From positions 1 through 12,292 of the forward strand of contig CAZITB010000090.1 of assembly GCA_964542055.1 (NCBI GenBank): a stretch of DNA of 12,292 nt. Direction: 5' to 3'. The stretch comes from CAZITB01 sp964542055. GTDB lineage: Bacteria; Planctomycetota; Phycisphaerae; Sedimentisphaerales; CAMDDF01. The first letter of the stretch is position 1, and every line of letters starts with the position of its first letter. Shown piece by piece: positions 6,321-11,944 of this stretch. The notes under the pieces were generated by a model. That model saw nothing but the letters and a program-made list of their open reading frames with translations, ran no database searches and was not told the DNA's origin. A program made the translations under genes and the position numbers.

Positions 6321-7331
6321 ATGAAAAATGAAAGCAAGTACAACCGGTTTGCGCTGGTTAACGAGATGATGGAGACGCCGCAAATTGTTCGCAGTTACAG
6401 TTTGCCGGAAATTGGGAAAGTCGCGGAAGTTATTAAAAAGATGGGTAAATTGTTTTTGACCGGTGAAGGTTCCAGCAGGATATTTCCAGCGAAAAACGCG
6501 ATTTATAGTTCTATGCGCGGTGGATATAGCTTAAATCTGATGACTGAAGGTTCCAGGCAGGCGACGGAGTATGATTTGAGAGAATATGCGGTTTTTGGTG
6601 CTTCAAATAGCGGCTCGACCAAGGAACTTATTACTCTTTATGATCGGTTGAAAAAGATCGGGCATGAGAATCGTTTCGGATTGACGGCCAGGGAAAATAC
6701 GAAGCTTGCAGAGGTGGCTGATGAGTGTTTTGTACTTAGCTGCGGATGGGAAAATGCGGTGGCTGCGACCAAGAGTGTTGTTGAGCAGGCGTTGTTTTAC
6801 CAGATGCTTTTGGCAGAGGTTGAGGGCAGGAATCTGGAAGGTAAGCTGGCAGAGCTTGGGGATGCTATTGAAGATGCGCTGATTGTAGAGATTGATGGCG
6901 GTATAGTTGAGAAAATCGCTAATGCTGGGACGATATATTTCGCTGGGCGAAATGACGGGGTGGCAGAAGAGCTGACGCTTAAGACTAATGAGATAGTACG
7001 CAAGAAAAGTGATTATCTCGAGGGAACTTATGCGGTTCACGGGATCGAGGAGATAATGGAGGCGGGCGATGTGGTGATCGTGATCAATCCGTTTGGCAGT
7101 GAGCAGGAGAAGTTTAAGGAAGTTCTGGTCGATGGTGTCGGTTTGAATGTTGTGGCGGTCAGTGATGAGGAGACGATTTTTCCGACGATAAAGGTAAAGG
7201 ATATTGGCGAGATGCAGAATTATGTTTATCTTGCGGCTGGGTGGAATATACTGGTTGAGGCGGGAGTGAAGTTGGGGATCGATCTTGATAAGGCCCAGCG
7301 TGCGAGGAAAGTTGGTAATGAGTTTAAATGA
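6321..7331 (+). CDS. Two-SIS-domain protein, GlmS isomerase-like, no glutaminase domain
   Basis: The 336-residue protein carries two sugar isomerase (SIS) domains, as in the C-terminal half of GlmS, AgaS and FrlB. The first has the phosphate loop SNSGST (95-100), matching GlmS SQSGET, and ENAVAATKS (144-152). In the second, Glu217, Lys221, Glu224 and His240 reproduce the E. coli GlmS spacing of Glu481, Lys485, Glu488 and His504. Lys330 in the tail GIDLDKAQRARK aligns with Lys603 of GIDLD-like GTDVD tails. The N-terminal glutamine amidotransferase domain is absent, so any amination would need free ammonia, or the enzyme runs as a deaminase/isomerase or deglycase. I prefer ATG 6321, 7 bases after AGGAAGG, over TTG 6315, which is too close to that site. 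It is the last gene of the wall operon and directly follows the PIG-L deacetylase. Confidence 0.85.
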   Translation: MKNESKYNRFALVNEMMETPQIVRSYSLPEIGKVAEVIKKMGKLFLTGEGSSRIFPAKNAIYSSMRGGYSLNLMTEGSRQATEYDLREYAVFGASNSGSTKELITLYDRLKKIGHENRFGLTARENTKLAEVADECFVLSCGWENAVAATKSVVEQALFYQMLLAEVEGRNLEGKLAELGDAIEDALIVEIDGGIVEKIANAGTIYFAGRNDGVAEELTLKTNEIVRKKSDYLEGTYAVHGIEEIMEAGDVVIVINPFGSEQEKFKEVLVDGVGLNVVAVSDEETIFPTIKVKDIGEMQNYVYLAAGWNILVEAGVKLGIDLDKAQRARKVGNEFK

Positions 7332-7340
7332 TTATCTTTC

Positions 7341-7353
7341 GCCCTTTCAGGGC
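7341..7353. repeat. Short GCCCT/AGGGC hairpin
   Basis: GCCCT (7341-7345) pairs with AGGGC (7349-7353) around a TTC loop, 9 bases after the SIS gene stop. It sits next to a stronger stem and probably belongs to the same repeat element. Confidence 0.4.
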
Positions 7354-7366
7354 TATAAGAAGGATT

Positions 7367-7399
7367 CCGGGGGCTTGCGCTCCCGGCTAATCAATTTTT
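7367..7399 (+). terminator. Hairpin with delayed T5 run after the SIS gene
   Basis: CCGGGGGC (7367-7374) pairs with GCTCCCGG (7379-7386) in an 8-bp stem with one G-T pair and loop TTGC. T5 begins at 7395, 8 bases after the stem, so it is a weak intrinsic terminator at best. It may instead be a dispersed palindromic repeat. Confidence 0.35.
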
Positions 7400-7474
7400 G
7401 ACTTTTAAGGTTAGGGTTTAATGCCTGCTTCAATCTCTTGTTGCTGGGGGTTGTGGTTTTGTTGGATTCCTATC

Positions 7475-7547
7475 CGGCTACTTCCGGAGTTCGGCTTTTA
7501 TGAGATTTCTATCTCATCGCTGCCGCGATTGAGCTTTCTTTTTTTTT
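7475..7547 (+). terminator. Terminator-like hairpin repeat, copy 2, with competing stem
   Basis: CTCATCGC (7513-7520) pairs with GCGATTGAG (7525-7533) around TGCC and is followed by TTTC and T9 (7535-7547), a good rightward terminator shape for the wall operon. The core 7511-7534 is the inverted second copy of 1158-1181. Just upstream, ATGAGAT (7500-7506) pairs perfectly with ATCTCAT (7511-7517), using bases that the terminator stem also needs. A further small TCCGG/CCGGA stem starts near 7475. Confidence 0.55.
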
Positions 7548-7554
7548 GGAAATA

Positions 7555-7659
7555 TTATTCTTGTTTGGGTTTTCTGAACTTTTTGAATATGCAGATAGTG
7601 AATATATCAATGATGATTACGGCAAGTATGAAGGCAATTATTTCAAGGTAACGGGGCAT
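7555..7659 (-). CDS. Possible 34-residue single-pass membrane peptide
   Basis: A short leftward frame begins with ATG at 7659 and ends with TAA at 7557-7555. The peptide has a brief polar start (MPRYLE), one hydrophobic stretch from about residue 7 to 25 (IIAFILAVIIIDIFTICIF) and a basic tail (KKFRKPKQE), the usual layout of a small inner-membrane protein. AAGGA lies 9 bases before the ATG, and the frame starts 19 bases after the stop of the YgiT-type gene on the same strand, so co-transcription is possible. I recognise no family. An antisense open frame covers the same bases but lacks a ribosome site. Such short frames arise by chance, so confidence is low. Confidence 0.35.
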   Translation of the reverse strand: MPRYLEIIAFILAVIIIDIFTICIFKKFRKPKQE

Positions 7660-7678
7660 TGGGAGAGTTCCTTATTGA

Positions 7679-7903
7679 TTATGCTGCATATTTTAAAATC
7701 TCGATTTCTACTCCTTGAGCGAAAGCATGCTGAGCTAAATTTTGAACTTTTTGAGTAACTTCTTCAGAAAGATAATATTCACCGCAATTTTCACAAATTT
7801 CGGCAGGAACATCCTTAATAACCACAGTTGTAGCACCCTTTTCAAGGGTTACAGTTGTTAAGCCGTTTTGAGTTTGGCCCTGTCTGCAAATTTGACATTT
7901 CAT
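7679..7903 (-). CDS. YgiT-type zinc-finger protein (MqsA N-terminal-like)
   Basis: The 74-residue protein has two CxxC pairs, CQIC (3-6) and CENC (37-40) followed by GE, separated by a beta-rich stretch (TTVTLEKGATTVVIKDVPAEI). This is the zinc-binding module of YgiT/MqsA-type proteins. It lacks the DNA-binding helix-turn-helix half of full MqsA, as is common for stand-alone YgiT-type proteins, which are often paired with a DUF4258 or MqsR-like toxin candidate. AAGGAG lies 7 bases before the ATG. The start overlaps (ATGA) the stop of a DUF4258-like remnant. Base composition is AT-rich compared with the flanking operons, consistent with a mobile toxin-antitoxin-type module. The antitoxin role is inferred from family context. 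Confidence 0.8.
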   Translation of the reverse strand: MKCQICRQGQTQNGLTTVTLEKGATTVVIKDVPAEICENCGEYYLSEEVTQKVQNLAQHAFAQGVEIEILKYAA

Positions 7904-8058
7904 TGATTTCTCCTTGATTTGAAATCGTTATTCCACAATTTAGGATCCGGCACATACGCAGTAATGACTATCAAAATTTTGTCATATTCATCAAAAGCAC
8001 ATACAACATGTATTGGGAATTGACTTATTATATCAATAAGCGGTATTATTTCAAATAA
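7900..8058 (-). pseudogene. Truncated DUF4258-like gene (putative toxin partner of YgiT)
   Basis: Leftward translation ending at TGA 7902-7900 gives IHVVCAFDEYDKILIVITAY followed by VPDPKLWNNDFKSRR. This matches the C-terminal pattern of DUF4258 proteins (PLHVV, a TVYEPDP-like strand, W, DF, R). Upstream the frame stays open only to an in-frame TAA at 8061-8059 and contains no early start codon. The N-terminal half with its HARERM-type motif is missing. Another frame upstream (8099 to about 8048) reads ARISLIAAFKISNYLK, possibly a shifted remnant of the preceding helix. The ATGA overlap with the zinc-finger gene shows the original operon layout. I read it as a broken gene; the family name rests on motif memory. 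Confidence 0.6.
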
Positions 8059-8120
8059 TTAGAAATTTTGAATGCTGCAATCAGAGATATTCTGGCAGTG
8101 GGATCGATTTTAAAAAGGGA

Positions 8121-8149
8121 TTTTCATTTGGGGTGTTTTGGGTTATAAT
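8121..8149 (+). promoter_or_regulatory. Probable sigma-70-type promoter for lptB
   Basis: TTTTCA (8121-8126) and a perfect TATAAT (8144-8149) are 17 bases apart, pointing to a transcription start near 8156, about 65 bases before lptB. This is the best promoter match in the window. Confidence 0.5.
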
Positions 8150-8158
8150 CCGTTTTTT

Positions 8159-8227
8159 ATGGATGAAAATTGCGGTTTTGGGCCGTGTAAGTGGTTAAAA
8201 AGGCTAAAAAGAGAGTATTATGGTTGA
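8159..8227 (+). CDS. Possible 22-codon leader peptide overlapping the lptB start
   Basis: An ATG at 8159, only a few bases after the predicted transcription start, opens a 22-residue frame (MDENCGFGPCKWLKRLKREY, then YG). It ends with TGA at 8225-8227, inside lptB's first codons. It has a paired cysteine motif and a basic tail. No ribosome site precedes it, so it would be nearly leaderless. It may be chance. Confidence 0.15.
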   Translation: MDENCGFGPCKWLKRLKREYYG

Positions 8228-8966
8228 AATGACATTGCTGGAGACGAGGGGGCTTGTTAAGAAATATTCCGGGCGTACGGTTGTTGATGAGGTTTCGATA
8301 TCGGTCGGTCAGCGCAGTATTGTCGGGCTTTTGGGCAGGAATGGAGCGGGCAAGACGACGACGTTTCGGATGACAGTTGGGATGATCGAGCCGGAAAAAG
8401 GCGCGGTGATCTTCGAAGGTCATGATGTTACGCGGATGCCGATGTATAAGCGGGCGCGGCTTGGGATGGGTTATCTTTCGCAGGAGCCGAGCGTTTTTCA
8501 GCGGCTGACGGTTCGGGAGAATCTGATAGCGATTCTTGAGACGATGTCGCTGACCAAGGCGGAAAGAAACGAGCGAGCGGACGGATTGATCGAGCGGTTC
8601 GGGCTGAGGGAAGTTTATAAGTCGCAGGCGAAGTTTTTGTCGGGCGGTGAGAGGCGAAAGCTGGAGATAGCACGGGCGATGGTGACCAATCCATCGCTGA
8701 TAATGCTGGATGAGCCGTTTAGCGGTGTTGATCCGATCGCGGTTGAGGAGCTGCAGGAGGAGATTCGGCATCTGGTGTCATCGGGTGTGAGTATTTTGAT
8801 AACCGATCATAATGTTGAGCGGACGCTGGAGGTGGCAAATAAGGCTTATATTCTGGATCACGGTAAAGTTATAGCGTCGGGCAGCCCGGCGGATATAATA
8901 AAGAATGAACAGGTTAAGAAAAGTTATTTGGGTTCAACGTTTAGAGGTGATGAGTTTGATCAGTAG
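8220..8966 (+). CDS. lptB: LPS export ABC transporter ATP-binding protein LptB
   Basis: This 248-residue ATPase is expected to power the LptB2FG complex that extracts lipopolysaccharide from the inner membrane. All ABC motifs are intact: Walker A GRNGAGKT (39-46), Q-loop Gln88, signature LSGGE (140-144), Walker B LIMLDE (160-165) and H-loop His197 in TDHN. GYLSQEPSVFQRLTVRENL (84-102) closely matches the LptB coupling region (YLPQEASIFRRLSV) and separates it from branched-chain amino acid ATPases. A GAGAG ribosome site lies 5 bases before ATG 8220; ATG 8229 is a less likely start. No lptA or lptC homologue is visible upstream, where a decayed toxin-type cluster sits instead. The translation genes def, fmt and rsmB follow on the same strand. 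Confidence 0.92.
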   Translation: MVEMTLLETRGLVKKYSGRTVVDEVSISVGQRSIVGLLGRNGAGKTTTFRMTVGMIEPEKGAVIFEGHDVTRMPMYKRARLGMGYLSQEPSVFQRLTVRENLIAILETMSLTKAERNERADGLIERFGLREVYKSQAKFLSGGERRKLEIARAMVTNPSLIMLDEPFSGVDPIAVEELQEEIRHLVSSGVSILITDHNVERTLEVANKAYILDHGKVIASGSPADIIKNEQVKKSYLGSTFRGDEFDQ

Positions 8967-8971
8967 AACGC

Positions 8972-9020
8972 TCAACATCGAACTTTTAACGTTGAACTTT
9001 GAATTTTGACATTTGAAATT
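8972..9020. repeat. Seven-unit degenerate heptamer tract before def
   Basis: Seven gapless 7-base units fill most of the 62-base lptB-def gap: TCAACAT, CGAACTT, TTAACGT, TGAACTT, TGAATTT, TGACATT and TGAAATT, with a consensus near TGAACTT. The tract ends 8 bases before the def ATG, right at its ribosome site. Confidence 0.65.
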
Positions 9021-9028
9021 GGTGAGTT

Positions 9029-9544
9029 ATGAGAATTGATGTTGAGAAGTGCCGAATAACGCGGTATCCGGAAAAGGTTTTGGCTGTGAAGGCTGAGCCG
9101 GTTGAGGAGATCAATGAGAATGTTCGGCGGCTGGCTGATAAGATGGTCGATATAATGATCGAGACGAAGGGGATTGGTCTGGCGGGTCCGCAGGCGGGGG
9201 TTGGTTTGCGGATATTTGTGATATCGCTTGACGGGACGCGGGAGAATGCGAGAGTTTATATTAACCCGGAGATAACTCCGTCGGGATCGCTGGAGCCGTC
9301 TGAGGAAGGTTGTTTGTCGATACCTGGGCTTAATGCGAAGATCAAACGTTACAGCAAGTGCCGGGTGACGGCGCAAGGTCTGGACGGCAAGAAATTTACC
9401 GAAGATGCGGAAGGTTTATATGCGATAGCTTTGCAGCATGAGTATGATCATCTGGAGGGGACGATGATAAAGGATCGGCTTTCGCAGGTGTCCAGGATCG
9501 GGGCGAGGAGAATTTTAAAAGAATTGGAACAGAAGTCTGAGTAA
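9029..9544 (+). CDS. def: Peptide deformylase
   Basis: This metalloenzyme removes the formyl group from the initiator methionine of nascent proteins. The 171-residue product has the three family motifs: GIGLAGPQ (48-55, with Gly where Ala is usual in GLAAPQ), EEGCLS (92-97) with metal ligand Cys95, and QHEYDH (136-141) with metal ligands His137 and His141 and catalytic Glu138. Length is typical. GGTG at 9021-9024 precedes the ATG by 4 bases, an imperfect ribosome site directly after the heptamer tract. fmt follows after 5 bases, pairing deformylation with formylation in one operon, as in many bacteria. Confidence 0.95.
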   Translation: MRIDVEKCRITRYPEKVLAVKAEPVEEINENVRRLADKMVDIMIETKGIGLAGPQAGVGLRIFVISLDGTRENARVYINPEITPSGSLEPSEEGCLSIPGLNAKIKRYSKCRVTAQGLDGKKFTEDAEGLYAIALQHEYDHLEGTMIKDRLSQVSRIGARRILKELEQKSE

Positions 9545-9549
9545 GTGAT

Positions 9550-10509
9550 ATGAGATTAGTATATTTCGGCAGCGGTGAGATTGGGTTAAAGTGTCTGGAT
9601 GCGATAAGGCGGTCTGGGCATGAGTTGGTGCATGTATATACTCAGCCGGCGAGAAAGGCAGGACGTGGTAAGAAGTTGACGGCGACGCCGGTTGCGCAGT
9701 GGGCCCGGGATAATGGGGTTGATTGCAGTGAGTCGGCAAATGTTAATACATCGGATTCGATTGAAGAACTGAAAGGGTTGGGAGCGGATTTGCTGGTTGT
9801 GATCGCGTTCGGACAGAAGATATCTAATGAGGTGATCGAAATATTTCCAAAGCGAGCGATAAATGTTCATGCATCGATATTGCCCAAGTACCGGGGGGCA
9901 GCGCCGATAAACTGGGCGATAATCAACGGGGAAAAAGAGACGGGTGTGAGTATTATTACGCTGGCGGATAAGATGGATGCGGGCGAGGTTTTGGGGACGG
10001 GTAAGGTTGAGATCGGGCCGATGGATACAGCGGATGTTGTTGCTGATAAGCTGGCGGATGTTGCGCCGGGAGTATTGCTGGAAGTGATCGATGAGATCGA
10101 GGCGGGGACGGCGGAGTATAAGGAGCAGGATCATTCGAAGGCAACCAAAGCCCCGAAGTTTACCAAGGAAGACGGTTATATTGACTGGTCGAGGCCGGCC
10201 CAGGAGATACGCAATAAGATTCGGGGGATGTGGCCGTGGCCAGGCGCTCAGGCATTTTATGCGGCATCGAGCGGTAAGACTTTCAAAGTTACCGTTGCGC
10301 TGGCGGAGGTGGTTGATGGGGATGATGATCCTAATTATCAGACGCCGGGGACGCTGGATTCGAATATGAATGTTGTTTGCGGAGAGGGAGCTTTGCGGAT
10401 TTTGAAATTAAAGCCGGCAGGGAAGAATTTGATGGACTTTAAGTCTTTTGTGAACGGTCGCGGTGCGAAACCTGGTGACATTTTCCTGCCAATTGATATG
10501 ATAGAGTGA
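9550..10509 (+). CDS. fmt: Methionyl-tRNA formyltransferase
   Basis: This enzyme transfers the formyl group from 10-formyl-tetrahydrofolate to Met-tRNA(fMet), making the bacterial initiator. The 319-residue product has YTQPARKAGRGKKL (30-43), matching the tRNA-binding loop TQPDRPAGRGKKL. It also has the catalytic core NVHASILPKYRGAAPI (105-120), in which Asn105, His107 and Asp143 (KMDAGEVL) form the catalytic set. The C-terminal tRNA-binding domain runs from about residue 205, with FTKEDGYIDWSRPA, and WPWPGAQAF follows. Length is normal. It lies 5 bases after def and probably depends on shared transcription; its own ribosome site is weak (GTAAGTG). Confidence 0.96.
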   Translation: MRLVYFGSGEIGLKCLDAIRRSGHELVHVYTQPARKAGRGKKLTATPVAQWARDNGVDCSESANVNTSDSIEELKGLGADLLVVIAFGQKISNEVIEIFPKRAINVHASILPKYRGAAPINWAIINGEKETGVSIITLADKMDAGEVLGTGKVEIGPMDTADVVADKLADVAPGVLLEVIDEIEAGTAEYKEQDHSKATKAPKFTKEDGYIDWSRPAQEIRNKIRGMWPWPGAQAFYAASSGKTFKVTVALAEVVDGDDDPNYQTPGTLDSNMNVVCGEGALRILKLKPAGKNLMDFKSFVNGRGAKPGDIFLPIDMIE

Positions 10510-10554
10510 GTAGAGATTAAAGCGAAGTTATCAATATTTTTTTTGGGATAGATT

Positions 10555-11907
10555 TTGAAAATATCGTCTGCGCGAAAAACAGCTGTTGAGGTTCTTGACA
10601 GGTATGGGTTTAAGGATCAAGATGTTGGTTTAATTTTGAATAGCAGGATTGGTGAGACCGATGATAAGGGGGTTTTGCGCGACCTGGTGATGGGTGTTGT
10701 TCGTAATAAGGCGGCGATAGATAATATTACCGAGGTGGTTTGTAAGGTCGAGGCTGGGCGGATGAATAAGCGGGTGGCGAATGTTGTTCGTGTTGGGGTT
10801 TATGAGCTTGTTTATACTTCTAGTCCCGCCGAGTATGCGGTGATCAATGAAGCTGTGAATGTTGCACATGAAGTATCGTCGAAGAAGTCGGCGAATTTTG
10901 TGAATGCTGTTTTGCGGAATGTTCAACGTGCGATTTTGAATTTTGATTTAGATAAGGCTGTAAGCCAACGGCGTGATTTGCCGATCGAGCCGAGGCGGTT
11001 TGTGAGTTTTAATGTGGGGCTGCTGCCGGATCCGAAGGAGAATCCGACGGGGTATCTTTGGAAGGCGTTTTCGATACCGCCGTGGCTGGCGAATGAGTGG
11101 GTGGCGGAATACGGATTTGTGCGGGCGGCGGCGATAAGTTTGGCACAGAATCGCAGGCCGAGTGTTTATGCGTGGGCAAATAAGCTTGTAACCGGTGTTG
11201 ATGAGCTTGCTGGGTTGTTCAGTGAAGACGGAATTGAGAGCACAATTACGCTGGATGGGAACGGGCTTAAAATAAGGACTCACAAGGCAATAAATTATTT
11301 GCGGGGGTTTAGTGAGGGGCTGTTTACGATACAGGATTTGACGGCGGCGAAGGTGGTTTGGGATTTGGAGCTGGAGCCGGAGCCGGTGATCGTTGATTTG
11401 TGTTCTGCGCCGGGTGGGAAGACGGCGGGGCTTGCGATGCGGTATCCTGATGCGAGGATAATTGCGACCGATACGAGTGCAGAGCGGTTGAAGATGGTGG
11501 GTCAGATGTGTCAGAGGCTGAGTCTGGGCAATGTGGAGGTTGTTAAGTATAAACATCTGGCGAATGAGGTCAGGCGGCTGGGGAAAATTGATCTGCTGGT
11601 AGCGGATGTGCCGTGTTCGAATACTGGTGTGATGGCGCGGCGGGTTGAGGTTCGGCACAGGCTAAGGCCAGAGTCGATCGATATGCTGAGCAAGATTCAG
11701 GGGGAGATTTTAACGTTCGCTTCGACGTTGGAGCCGAAGCAGATATTGTACAGTACGTGTTCGATTGAGCGGGCCGAGAACCGGTCGATGGTTGAAAAGT
11801 TTCTGGGGCATTTTAAAAAGTATAAGCTGATCAAAGAAGAACTTACGCTGCCATCGGCGAAAGATTTTGATCACGACGGCGGGTACTTTGCCTTGTTGAG
11901 CAAGTAA
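10555..11907 (+). CDS. rsmB: 16S rRNA (cytosine-5) methyltransferase RsmB
   Basis: The protein is expected to methylate C967 of 16S rRNA using S-adenosylmethionine. It has 450 residues: an N-terminal NusB-like RNA-binding domain (about 1-140, opening with SARKTAVEVLDRY) and a Rossmann methyltransferase domain. SAM motif I is DLCSAPGGKT (281-290). Two cysteines mark the RsmB/Nop2 mechanism: Cys354 in DVPCSNTG and the nucleophile-type Cys402 in STCSIERAEN. The start is TTG 10555, with GGGA 6 bases upstream; the first in-frame ATG lies at codon 46 and would cut into the NusB domain. The gene lies 45 bases after fmt, past a T8 run, and closes the def-fmt-rsmB group. Confidence 0.94.
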   Translation: MKISSARKTAVEVLDRYGFKDQDVGLILNSRIGETDDKGVLRDLVMGVVRNKAAIDNITEVVCKVEAGRMNKRVANVVRVGVYELVYTSSPAEYAVINEAVNVAHEVSSKKSANFVNAVLRNVQRAILNFDLDKAVSQRRDLPIEPRRFVSFNVGLLPDPKENPTGYLWKAFSIPPWLANEWVAEYGFVRAAAISLAQNRRPSVYAWANKLVTGVDELAGLFSEDGIESTITLDGNGLKIRTHKAINYLRGFSEGLFTIQDLTAAKVVWDLELEPEPVIVDLCSAPGGKTAGLAMRYPDARIIATDTSAERLKMVGQMCQRLSLGNVEVVKYKHLANEVRRLGKIDLLVADVPCSNTGVMARRVEVRHRLRPESIDMLSKIQGEILTFASTLEPKQILYSTCSIERAENRSMVEKFLGHFKKYKLIKEELTLPSAKDFDHDGGYFALLSK

Positions 11908-11944
11908 AATAAAAAAAAGCAAAGTTAAAAAAAACGAATAAAAA

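Noticed and set aside
7332..7554. Riboswitch in the spacer after the SIS gene
   Set aside because: The stems are explained by short palindromic repeats, no known aptamer core was recognised, and no rightward gene follows that it could control.
7546..7758. Rightward 70-codon open frame rich in Tyr, Asp and Glu
   Set aside because: It lies antisense to the YgiT-type gene and the small membrane frame, has no ribosome site (it begins after a T-run), and its composition is what the complement of a hydrophobic frame produces.
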